The notes beneath the pieces are model-generated. The model was not told the origin of the DNA. It made no database searches and saw only the letters and a program-made list of their open reading frames with translations. Source: Dysidea avara (taxonomy: Eukaryota; Porifera; Demospongiae; Dictyoceratida; Dysideidae). From it: DNA of 64,000 bases. Positions 49,665-59,474 of this stretch are shown in pieces (position 1 is the stretch's first letter; each line of letters starts with the position of its first letter). The DNA lies in NCBI RefSeq assembly GCF_963678975.1, contig NC_089279.1, positions 33,981,297 to 34,045,296 on the forward strand. The letters run 5' to 3'. Made by a program: the position numbers and the translations under genes.

Positions 49665-51408
49665 ATAATGAGAATATAAGTTAGCCTTATACCTGAGACA
49701 TTATATACTTGAAGTGATCAGAAGAATAGTTGAAACCTAATAATGTGGTCATTATAATGAGGTGGTCTTATCATAAAAGTGGTCTTATCATAGAGGTGGT
49801 CTTTGTAAAGAAGTGAGTACTATTACAAGGGAGGATTTAGGGGGTGCTTGGGGGCCCCCTCCAGAATTTTATCATGCATTAGCTAGAAAGGTAGTAGAAG
49901 CTACAGTACAGGTGCAGTTATATCTAAAACATGAAAACATGGAAAGAGTAAGAAGAGAAGAGCTAATCTCTTCTAGGAATCAACAAGAGGGGAACAAAGG
50001 GGTAAACTGCTAAAAAGCTGTTAAGCATTGAAATACTCTAACAGAACAGTCAACTACTCTATAATAGAATTATCCATCATTAAAATTCTTTAAACTATAA
50101 AGAACAAAGACCAATTCCCACTTTAAACTTATACTGCAGTATTTATGGTGCGCCTTATATATATATATATATATGAAAGTTACCACTGCTAGAAAATAAT
50201 GATTTCACTTGGCTCACAATGCTAAGAGAATGCTTATTTTAATAAGGCTCAGTCAATAATATTGCCAAATTCAATCTCAGAAAGCTAAATTTGCAAAATT
50301 TTCCTGTGAGGGCATGCTCCAAGACCTCTTAGATAAAGCATGCTCCTCGTGCTGAGTGTTCTTCTCACACTGCACTACTGGTTGTATCAACCAGATGCCA
50401 CATTTTTTAGCCCCCACTATATAAATGCCCCTAGCTTAGCACCACCCCTTGGGAAATCCTGCAGGGACATAGGGAGGTCCTCTTGGAAATTTATATACTT
50501 CAGGGGAGTACAAAGGGGTTGAACTAAATATCTTGCAAGATCTGCCTTGCAGATCCTTCTCAGATTAATAACTGCCTCTGTTTTCAGTTATCATGCAGGC
50601 TTCATGGTAATCTCAGCCACACCCACTTATTGGGATTGCATGTTACTGCTTGCAAGCAAACAAAGAACAATGCAAAGCATTGTTATCACCTAAAAGTGTA
50701 ACCCACACTACTACCGTATACATACAAACTTTCGAGGGACGTTGGTTGCTTGGCTTTCCACGAAATTTTCATCCTCAAAAGTTAATGATAATCAGGGCTA
50801 GCTCTATGCTTTCTAATAGATAATCTCAGTGAAAAACAAGTGATATTTAAAATATAAACCATGAAATATGGAAATTTGTCCATCCGTGAAAATTACGTAC
50901 CTCTAATAGGTGTACCCATAAACTACACTATCCTAAAATTTTGTGGTGGTCTGTATATGATCACTTTTCTGGAACAATGTAGTTGTGTGTATTATGAGAC
51001 ATAAGATTATGGAGGTGTTGTGAGACACTGTTCTTGTAAGTTGACAGTTGACTATTCCATATCAGTTTAATTTTATATGGAAAGGGTAGCTAGCTGGGAT
51101 ACTGTAGACAGCTAGCTAAAACAGATTAGTTGACTTTGTATATACATGTCATATCTTCTTACTCTTTACTGTATTGTGAGTATGCAAATTTAAGGAGGAT
51201 ATTATAAATTTGTGCCAGTTTCATGATCTGAACAGATATTATCCCTTATTGCAGGTTTAACCCACTGACTTGTTTTACCCAAATTACCCATGTGCAGCTT
51301 AATTAACTTGTAATGTCACCTCTACTCATGCTACAGTACAGATTTGCAGTGTATATTCACAGCTACGTAGCACGGTGAATGCCATTTTATCAAAGCCGAG
51401 TATATGTA
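49665..51408. other. No gene seen
   Basis: A degenerate piece with GGGGGC...CCCCCT strings at about 49830-49865 and a paired TCTAATAGAAC motif at 50030-50080 suggest element B debris. A short (TA)n lies at 50157-50174. No gene. Confidence 0.4.
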
Positions 51409-51416
51409 CAAGAAAA

Positions 51417-51476
51417 GGGGTGGGGTAAAAGCGGGACGGGGACGAAAGGGGGTAAAAGCGGGACGGGGACGGGGAC
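51417..51476 (+). repeat. Left terminal inverted repeat of the MULE-like element
   Basis: 60 bp, identical to the reverse complement of 57598-57657. GC-rich against an AT-rich surrounding, with an internal subrepeat. Confidence 0.95.
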
Positions 51477-51688
51477 GAAGCCATGTTGACGTAGCTGTGC
51501 TCACGTGTCACTGAGAGATTTCTGCAATAAGCCATAGCTGAGAGCAGCATTCTTTACTTCAGAGGTGCTATTTATAATAAAGTTTGAGAGATTTAGCTAC
51601 ATTATACTCAAACTTACAAGACAAACTTATTGTAACGGTGACTTAAATCAGTTTGAGCTACTTAGTATCTGCTGAGACTAATCTCTTT

Positions 51689-51913
51689 ATGGATGACTCA
51701 GAAGATGGCTCGAATCACGACACAGATGACTGCACAGTGATTTCAAATGATGCCAATGGTGCCCTCGAAATGGAGGAGATTGTATCCTATTTAGAAGGAG
51801 CTGGAACCAACTACAAAGATTTTTTGAACACCTCTGTCAAGCCACCCGTGCAACCCCGAGGGGGAACACTGATATTGTTTGATTTAGGCCCAGATGAATC
51901 TCAATGGGCCTAA
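51689..51913 (+). CDS. Possible N-terminal exon of the transposon gene
   Basis: From ATG 51689 the frame encodes an acidic 74-residue peptide (MDDSEDGSNHDTDDC... EMEEIVSYLEGAG ... GGTLILFDL). It ends at a stop just before the acceptor of the next exon. A clean donor in the required phase is not visible; the only phase-compatible GT (51877) is weak. Bases 51721-51743 are repeated as an exact reverse complement at 51912-51934, so a local inversion-duplication may have replaced the original donor. An N-terminal exon of the same gene is the likeliest reading. Confidence 0.45.
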   Translation: MDDSEDGSNHDTDDCTVISNDANGALEMEEIVSYLEGAGTNYKDFLNTSVKPPVQPRGGTLILFDLGPDESQWA

Positions 51914-52003
51914 ATCACTGTGCAGTCATCTGTGCTAAAATAATATACACTATATTGTTTGTGTATATTATACTGTGCTAAAATTACCTCTTTATCTACA
52001 CAG

Positions 52004-55000
52004 ATGTGACCAATATAGATGGGTCCATAAAGGCATTAGGACTTTTGACCGTGGGAATTATTCTGTGAAGAAGAAGACTGGAGCTATTGATGTAGCAGGG
52101 ATAGAAAAGCAAACTGGTGATAACTCCTTCAAGCGGTTGGAATATTGGGGTATTGGCTCAAGCTATTTAATTCACTATCTGGGAGATCACAATGCATTTG
52201 TACCATGTGCACACCGGAACAGCAAGAAAAGTACCAAACCATTTGTACGGTCAGCACCTCACATTAAGGAAAAGGTATAGTGTAATAGTTAAGGTTACGG
52301 GATACTGAGCGACTGTCAAACAAAAATTTTATTACGTAATTAAGGCGGGCTTGGTGTTGTTGTGTTGTGTATCAGCTGGTAACAGGCTTAAATTGTTGGA
52401 AGAATCATAGCGTGCTGACTGGACAGGTACAAGGTACAAGAAAACACACGTAACAGTACAAGATGACATAGATACAACACACTTAGCAACTGGCGCACCT
52501 GTAAGCGCATGCGTAGTTTTGCTGACTAATGGACTAATGGCGATATTTTCCTGAACCAAAAATCAGGACTGTCAAACTAGTTGTTAACATTTTGTATAAA
52601 CAGACTACTAGTTTGGCTTCTTGTCTAGGTCCTGACGGAGCCATTTGTTAGAAATAATGTTTATAGTGCTTGTGATATCAATTTAAAAATTAATTTTGTG
52701 ATCACAGTGTCTTGCTTTAGGCCATATTGTAGTCATATTTCAGCAGCTATACACATTATTCCCAAATCCTCTTGTCAGTCCCTCACAAGTGATGTTCTTC
52801 AAACCTTAGAATTGTTAGTAAGTTCTCATGGTTCTTCATTGGTCTGATTTTTGGTTTATAGTTTCACTAATTGGCATGGGGACAACTCATGTTTCCATAA
52901 CAACATTTGAATTCCATGTCGATTAATGAGAAGTTAAGAATGTATAAATATTTGATAACAATGCATTAAGAAAAATCAAACCCCTAATCATGAAAAATGA
53001 TTACATGTGAGTTTACAGTATCCCGTAACCTTAAGCATGAAATAGTTAGGGACCTGCCTATTATGTTCAAAATTTTGCAGGTTACTAATAAAGGACCAAT
53101 GATGTCAGCACAGAAAGTTTATCAACAGTTAGTCAATGAAGATGAAGGTGGGCCTAGACATGTCATCAACACACCTAGAGACCAGAATCAAATCAAAAAC
53201 TTCCAGAAAGATGAGAATCGCCAGTTCCGGATTTCACATAATGGTATTTACAACACATACCAACTATGTTTCCAGCTGCAACTGAAAGATCGTAAGGGAG
53301 AGCCCCAAAATTTTCTTCGAAATTTTCAAGTGTACCCAACAGTCTGTGTTCACATGGTACCACATCCTCTCTTGGAGAATTTAGAGATGCTTCTGAAAGT
53401 TTCCACGACCCCTGTAACCCTGCATTATGACACTGTTTTCAACATGGGAGATTTCTATCTGTCTACTCTAGTTTTCCGAAATGCTATTTTCAAGAAAGAT
53501 CCTATCACACCAGTGGCTTTCTTTATCCATTCCAGGAGGTTTCAGGAAGACCACATGCTGTTTATGAAAACCATAAGAAAGTCACTACCTCTGCTTGCTT
53601 CAAAGAAGATTCTAATGGTTACTGATCGAGAATTTGATTTTTCTGATGTGTTTCCAATGTGTCTGAATGTTTTTTGTTGGAACCATCTAGAACGTGATTT
53701 CCATTTTTACTTGAAGAATTCAGCCAATTGTAAGCCATCTGAGATTAGTTATTATGCCAACAGTTTCAAAGCTTTGATGATTGAAGAAAATGAAGATGAT
53801 TTCGACAGTTCCTGGAGCATCACCAAGGCTTCCTTTACGAATCCAACTGTTCTGAGATATTTTGAACAAAAGCTTTTGCCAGCGTTTAAGGAGCATTCAT
53901 CCATTTGGAAACTTAGAGAAATGGGGGTTTCTGAGCTAATGATAGGGCAGGACATCAGTGACCACACCAAGCCTAATATGACACTGCTTACTCAGAGGGT
54001 GAGACAGAAGAACAAAGAAAGACCTTCTGGTAGAAAACCTCCAAGAAAAAGAGATTTTGACCGGGTTGCTGCTAATAGTAAGTTTATAGTATTTCCAATA
54101 GATGTGTACATATTCTTGTATTTCCATATTACAGATGTCAATGACAGTGAAGGTGAAGGTGAAACAGTTCACAATAGCCATCAATCAATGGAACAAAAGG
54201 ATGGCCGCAATATAGGTAGTACATCAATTGTTTTGTCATATATACATGTATAGGTACTACCATTCAACACAGGCACAGACAATACTGCAGCTGGAAATAC
54301 CAATCACGTTGTTAGCCAACCTTCTAAGAAACACCGATGTGCTTCCATAGCAGGTCAGTTTATTATTAGAATATGGACTACATACATAATGTTAATATAT
54401 AATTTAATTGTGAAATTAGAACCAAGTCAACCAACCACCTGCACTGAGGCAACTCCTGATCTTGATGAAAGTATTACTGAAAATGTGGAGAATGAAGGTA
54501 CATAGACCCATACTTTAATGTTCACATGCTATGCAGTAGCTAAAATGATAATGCTGAATGATGTATTTCTTATCTTCATTATGATTGTAGATGTCAACAC
54601 CAACTCAAATGTGGAAGATCATGAAGATCGGAACTGTATCTTGAATAATTCTAATGGTACGTGAGTTCACATGCATAGTACACTTATCCTAATACTGTCA
54701 TAATTTCACACTACATAATAGGCAGCAATCACAACATAAGCAGACGGCTTAGTGACTATGTTTCACACACTTGTTTGGCATCTGAAGGTATACTTACACT
54801 CTAAAATGATTATAACATGCATACTTATTGCTCTGATCTGATGAGTGTACTTTGATTTTAATTTGTTAACAATAGATCTTAAAAGATTTACCAGAGTGAG
54901 TGAGTCACCTTATACTTCAAGAATATTACGGGAAAGGATGAGCAATGTTTCAGCTTCCAGAGACTTTGCCTGTTGCGATTCTACCAAGTTTAAGTGGTCT

Positions 55001-55898
55001 AGTATTCTGAAAAAGTTGCAGAAGATGTATCCTAAAACACTTCTTTGTCCACATGTCTGTAGAATAAGCTTGAAAGAGGTATGTACAACAGTTAAAAGAC
55101 ATGTACGTAGATGATTTTGCATTTGTTTGTAGCAAATTGCTGATTTAGTGGTGGGAAAGATAGTAGTTGTCCAGACTATGAGAAATAACCAAGTTGCATT
55201 TCTTAGACGGCTTCCTGATGAGAATAATGTACCAACAGTTCAGGTGATTATTATAAAACATATTACACATATAATAACTAAATGGTCAAATGAAATTAGT
55301 CAAAAGTACATTTCATGCACAGGTGATTTGTACATATGATGAACCAGACATCATGGAATTGAATTATCATGCTGGGACAGCTTGTCGTTCACTTGCTCAT
55401 GCAGTTTTAACTGTCTACACTGGAGTGAAATGCTGTAAACCAAATGATGCCGATGCAGTTACAGCAGTGCTTCTCATTGCGACATGCCTGGATGAGAATT
55501 TGGACCTAGCTAGAGCTTATGTGAATCTTCAAGACACATCACAATACCTCCACAGCTTCCTAAGCTTGAAAGCTCCAGATGTTGGCACATTACACCTATC
55601 TATGCAACAAAAACAGTTCTGCCAGACTACAATAGATCATGTTAATCTCTACTGTTTCTGCCAGACTCCTTGGATTGATGGGTCTACATCAAGAGTAATT
55701 TATGGAGATCACCAAAAGGAGTATAAAGCGTATCAATGCAGCAGATGCGAAGACTGGTTTCATAAAGCCTGCCTGAATGCTCTTGGCATACCAATACCTA
55801 CACGCAAAGTGATTTTATTTGCAGTAGATGTATCATACCAGCAACTATTCAATGGCACCATCGTGAATTCACCAACACATGTACATCAGACAACTTTC
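52004..55898 (+). CDS. MULE-like transposase with PHD finger (multi-exon)
   Basis: GT-AG exons join in frame: 52004-52274, 53081-54077, 54135-54215, 54273-54353, 54420-54497, 54591-54656, 54722-54787, 54876-55078, 55133-55243 and 55323 onward. Exon 1 holds CDQYRWVHKGIRTF, perhaps DNA-binding. Exon 2 holds the catalytic core: DTVFNMGDFYLS (first Asp 53429), PVAFFIHSR, VTDREFDFSD (second Asp 53624) and CWNHLERDF (C-x2-H at 53675-53686), the order seen in MULE transposases. Five small exons follow, of similar size and phase, encoding acidic, Asn/Ser-rich linkers, then a basic segment. The last exon carries a PHD finger (YCFC ... QCSRC ... WFHKAC). The final CSRC pair of the PHD is in another frame (55820), and the original frame returns downstream, so two compensating single-base shifts or sequence errors are implied. 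The product would excise and insert the element. Confidence 0.8.
52289..53034. mobile_element. TTAA-bordered non-autonomous element inside a MULE intron
   Basis: TTAAGGTTACGGGATACTG at 52289 is matched by its exact complement ending at 53034. TTAA borders are typical of piggyBac and Kolobok superfamilies. The element lies wholly within the intron 52275-53080. Without it and one TTAA, the intron would be about 64 nt, matching the gene's other introns (54-93 nt). No coding was recognised. Confidence 0.8.
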
Positions 55899-55901
55899 TG
55901 A

Positions 55902-56741
55902 CCATCTTTATGTTGTACTGCCTACAATACCTCAAACTTCACAGAAAACCTTGGCACTGATGACATGGAAAACACCTTGAAGGCTTGTATCACATTGATG
56001 AAAAGAAAAATCATCGAAGAAGCAAAGTCACTTGCTCTGAAAGCAGCACACAGTAGACTCAATTTCACCAAAGCTGATAATGAAAAGATCGATTGCTTTG
56101 GAACGGAAGAGAATGCTTTTCTGTGTTTAATCTCACATGTATGGAAACTGCAGGTGTCGCAGCAATGCAAATCTCAATACTGTCCAGCCAACAACCCAGT
56201 GAAAACAGGCTACCAAACAACATTCTCATTGCCTCTGATTCTGTGTCCATCCAATGTTCAGAGAATCTTTCCAGTTCCAGGAGATGACATGGGATACTGT
56301 GGATCCGAGTTCCCTAAGAAACCACCTCGGAAAGCTCCTTATATTCTCAGTGACAGGATTAATACCACAGAAACTATCAAAACACAAAACAGTAGAGAGA
56401 AATTCTATTCCTGCTATGGAAAACCAAGAGTCCTTTCATCTGGTTTCATGAACAAGCATCCATGGCTGCTTCCTATTAGCATTGAATCTCTCAGCCTTCA
56501 TCAGATCAACTGGATGCCACTGTCCATCACTGTTTACAATTATTGTTACCAACTTGGTGGTTGCACGATCAACACTGGAGGCCACTTTGTTTCAATTGTG
56601 TTGTGGCATGGACGACCATACTTTTATGATGGCATGAAATCAACCAACCAACAGCGTTTCATTAAATATAACCATGAAATGGTTTTAAACTTAGAAAACT
56701 GCACAGGATCATATGCATATTATTTTCTGTTTAGCAAGTAA
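55902..56741 (+). CDS. C-terminal peptidase-like domain of the transposon gene
   Basis: The frame is the same as that of the PHD-encoding exon and continues to a stop at 56739-56741. Before it, a shifted frame at about 55880-55925 reads SDNFLTIFMLYCLQ, which probably belongs to the same domain. The segment has IDCFGTEENAFLCLISHVWK (56086-56145), a C-x4-C pair (QQCKSQYC), and near the end INTGGHFVSIVLWHG-RPYFYDG. A Gly-Gly-His followed about 15 residues later by Asp in a hydrophobic setting, with an aromatic-rich end (SYAYYFLFSK), recalls the His/Asp half of ubiquitin-specific proteases. The nucleophile could be the cysteine of DCFGTE. This fold assignment is a hypothesis. If correct, the element carries its own deubiquitinase-like or deSUMOylase-like activity. 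Confidence 0.55.
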   Translation, partial: PSLCCTAYNTSNFTENLGTDDMENTLKACITLMKRKIIEEAKSLALKAAHSRLNFTKADNEKIDCFGTEENAFLCLISHVWKLQVSQQCKSQYCPANNPVKTGYQTTFSLPLILCPSNVQRIFPVPGDDMGYCGSEFPKKPPRKAPYILSDRINTTETIKTQNSREKFYSCYGKPRVLSSGFMNKHPWLLPISIESLSLHQINWMPLSITVYNYCYQLGGCTINTGGHFVSIVLWHGRPYFYDGMKSTNQQRFIKYNHEMVLNLENCTGSYAYYFLFSK

Positions 56742-57597
56742 TCTGTTTATTATTGTTGTTTTATCCATGTATAGCTGTATTTGGCGGTATGTATAACCTG
56801 TATACATGGTGGAAAACTGGTATTAATTTCTAGGCAGTATCATTAATGTATGGAGAAAAGGTTATAATCAGGGTCAAAATCACATAGGCTCCCCTCTAGC
56901 TATATGAGGGTCATTATTATTTACCATTACTGCAATACAACTTCACTTTGAAGGATACAATACATATATATAGATCAACAATACATTAGCTACATAAAAT
57001 CATAATACAGTATTTAATAAGTACAAGTAAAACTGATCAAGAGATGGGGAGTTTACAATGTGGTCTGGTAATTTGTTTGACTATAAAAAAGTTATATCGT
57101 ATCAAGACTTCAATGAATAGTATTATAGGATATTTTTATTATGATGAAACAACTACAAAGTAAATGCAAGTCAATCCTCGGACAACATGCGACCGCACAA
57201 CTGACCGAAAATGAGGACAGTACACAGGCACGGCAAAGAGTATTTACAAAAACTAAACTTACAAAACAGGTTTATTAACTTCAACTTGAAACAGGTTAGC
57301 TGTCCACTCATTAAAATAGCAACAGAAGAATATTTGCTGAGAAGCAGATATTGAGGCTCTGGCTATCCTATTTATTATTGATTGTATGCAAATATTATAC
57401 AGTAGAAATCACTATAATTGTGGGAGGGGAATAGCTAGTTCAGTGACTGTGCAATCAGGCATAGTGCTAGCACAACTATACTCTCAGTATATAAGAGAGG
57501 GAATACAGCATCCATAATGAACTAGCTATTTATAGCTATGGAGGCAGAACTAGATTTAGGTAACCCCGTACAGTGATCTAACTCTAAAGTCACTTTG

Positions 57598-57657
57598 GTC
57601 CCCGTCCCCGTCCCGCTTTTACCCCCTTTCGTCCCCGTCCCGCTTTTACCCCACCCC
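57598..57657 (-). repeat. Right terminal inverted repeat of the MULE-like element
   Basis: Exact reverse complement of 51417-51476. Confidence 0.95.
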
Positions 57658-57749
57658 CAAGAAAAGCGGTATCATGTGTAGTCTCGGTCTGTGGGGGCGA
57701 AACTATAAGTGCTCTACGGGAACGCGATATTTCACGCTGCAGTCACACA

Positions 57750-57990
57750 GAGGTTGATGTCTAGCACCTAAGAAGCCTGCGAGAAGTGTAATTTACCATA
57801 GAAAGTGACTCATACACAAAGCGGCATTTTCACACTGTTGCAAAAAGAAGTTGGTGTTTAGCACTTACGAAGCCTGCGAAAAGTGTAATGCTTTTATACA
57901 AAGACAGTTAGTTTAGCACCTGTAAGCCGTAAAAGAGGTGACACCGGCGTAGAAACAGGGAACGGGCAGATGTTTAGCGCCTAAGTGCTA
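57750..57990. repeat. Irregular tandem repeat beside the MULE-like element
   Basis: Variants of TAGCACCTAAGAAGCCTGCG and GAAGTGTAAT recur at about 57760, 57857, 57910 and 57970 with changing spacing. Higher GC than surroundings. No coding or known repeat recognised. Confidence 0.6.
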
Positions 57991-58250
57991 GCTATCACCT
58001 CGTCCATGGGTAGTCACTCCAACTGTACTGATACCTTAGCTACTATTAGAGAGCACTATACGATCTTACTTGTTAAGATTGTCAAAGTTGCATCCAGTTG
58101 AAGAATGATCTAGAGATTTATTAAAACCCACAAGTACATAATTTTTGTAGTAGATATCCAAACGTTTACAAAAATAACCTGAGAAAAACGTACAACAAAC
58201 GTGAAACATGGTCAAAATTCATTTCCACAATGAAAATCTGCAGGTACCAC

Positions 58251-58258
58251 TATAAAAG
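58251..58258 (+). promoter_or_regulatory. TATA-like element upstream of the U2-like sequence
   Basis: TATAAAAG lies 33 bp before the U2-like 5' end at 58284. A TATA at this distance is unusual for a Pol II U2 promoter but normal for Pol III snRNA promoters. It could be coincidental. Confidence 0.3.
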
Positions 58259-58283
58259 AAAAGGAAAGACCAGGTTTTTTTTT

Positions 58284-58675
58284 ATCGCTTCTCGGCCTAT
58301 CGGCTAAGATCAAGTAGAAATTGGTCTCCACGAAGCCAACACATTCTGGGACAACAGGAAGACAACATGTAAATTTTTACACTTCAGTGTTAGAGCACCT
58401 CTGTCTCTACATTGAACTTCTACCACCTTCCAGTCCTTGTGGCTGAGGGGCCCACCAGCGATGGTGCATTAGGGACACCTTCCCTAATGAAGGCCCTCCT
58501 TCAGCTTTTTGCTGAATGGAAACTTCCAACTGTTCTTGTCAGTGTAATATCTGACACATAGGCTATTAGCCTATTCGATATTACTCTAATTTGTGGAACT
58601 CGGAGAGGAGTTTGAAGCTTGCTTCACCCTCTCCACGAGTTACCCAGGTATTGCAGTACCTCCTGGGTGGCTCAC
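58284..58675 (+). ncRNA. Divergent U2 snRNA-like sequence, split by about 214 bp
   Basis: The 5' part, ATCGCTTCTCGGCC followed by TATCGGCTAAGATCAAGT (58284-58315), is U2 stem I and the following single strand. The 3' part from about 58531 has TGTTCTTGTCAG, the stem IIa string TAATATCTGACA, a stem IIb with changed but complementary arms (TAGGC/GCCTA), an Sm-like AATTTGTGG, a stem III with the GAAGCTTGCTTC hairpin, and stem IV with TATTGCAGTACCT (58649-58661). Between them are about 214 foreign bases, and the branch-point-pairing GTAGTA is missing. It cannot act as a normal U2. It is either a pseudogene with an insertion or a U2-derived repeat; compensatory changes in the stems argue that the parent was a functional variant. 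Confidence 0.75.
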
Positions 58676-58784
58676 TCCCCCTTGGGGGACTTTAATGAAT
58701 AAAACAATTTTTGTGATAGAGTTGCTTAAATCCCAGCCAGGTACCCTTACACTGGGTACAGATCACTGTAAAATGATCTAATGA

Positions 58785-59474
58785 TACAGTCTAAATACAG
58801 AAAGAAGAGACCAAGGTGAGGTACGTACGATCGACCTTAGAGTAGGTAGTAACAATGACAATAGATCAGGTAGGAATGACAATAGATCGGGTAGGAATGA
58901 CAATAGATCGGGTAGGAATGACAATAGATCGGGTAGGAACAACAGCAAGGTAGGCAGAGACAACTATAGATCAGATAGGAGGGAGGATGACAGAATAGGT
59001 AGAAGCGGTAGTAGTAGTACAGGTAGTAGAATTACGGGATGACAGAAGTGGATCAACCAGGCTAAACGCATACAGGCTCAGTATCGCCGAAATGCGAAGA
59101 GCTGTGTCGAGAAGCTGCTTCACCCAAACGAAGAAAGAGAGGTCTGTGGGATACCGATGGACCAGATTCATCACCAGATGACTGAAACCTATGCCAACAC
59201 CAGCCATGAAGGAGAACAACCTGAATGGGTCAACACTCCACACAGAGAGGGGGTCGATGTACTAGACGCCCCGTTGACCAAAGAAGAAATAGTCTTCCAA
59301 CTTGGAAGGCTGCCAGCCAAATCAGCACCAGGTCCAGACAGGCTGACCTATCAGAACTGGAGAGCACTGGGCCCCAGAGCAGAGTTGCTGGAACGGATAT
59401 TGAACCTCTGCAGTAAAGCTGCACGAATACCGGAAAGTTGGAAGAACAGTACAACTGTACTCGCCTACAAGAAC
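58785..59474 (+). mobile_element. RLE-type LINE, 5' portion
   Basis: One reading frame runs from 58785 with a low-complexity N-terminal stretch built from a 21-bp tandem repeat (NDNRSGR units, 58850-58940). It meets an in-frame TGA at 59040-59042 and continues as KWINQAKRIQAQYRRNAKSC to APLTKEEIVFQLGRL and SAPGPDRLTYQNWRALG. The last is the start of a non-LTR reverse transcriptase. It is interrupted at 59474 by a Mutator-type insertion and resumes at 61984 in the corresponding frame. The 5' boundary of the LINE is uncertain. Confidence 0.75.
58850..58940 (+). repeat. 21-bp tandem repeat in the LINE N-terminal region
   Basis: About four copies of AGGAATGACAATAGATCGGG plus T, encoding NDNRSGR heptads in the LINE frame. 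Confidence 0.9.

Larger units (their letters stand above)
51417..57657 (+). mobile_element. Complete 6,241-bp MULE-like DNA transposon
   Basis: Identical 60-bp inverted termini (51417-51476 and 57598-57657, starting GGGGTGGGGTAAAAGCGGG) are bordered by the exact octamer CAAGAAAA (51409-51416 and 57658-57665). The duplication could be 9 bp if one terminal G is counted as target. Each terminus contains an internal repeat of GGTAAAAGCGGGACGGGGAC. Inside is a multi-exon gene on the plus strand with a DDE transposase of MULE type, a PHD finger and a peptidase-like C-terminus. Sharp ends, identical termini and clean splice sites argue for a young insertion. A second, TTAA-bordered element has entered its first long intron. 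The nearest known group is Mutator-like elements, some of which carry Ulp1-type proteases in plants. Confidence 0.9.

Noticed and set aside
58284-58675. Calling an intact functional U2 snRNA gene
   Set aside because: The sequence is split by about 214 bp and lacks the branch-point-pairing GTAGTA.
58778-58963. Leucine-rich minus-strand frame (repeating FLPDLLS)
   Set aside because: Reverse-strand shadow of the 21-bp tandem repeat in the LINE frame.
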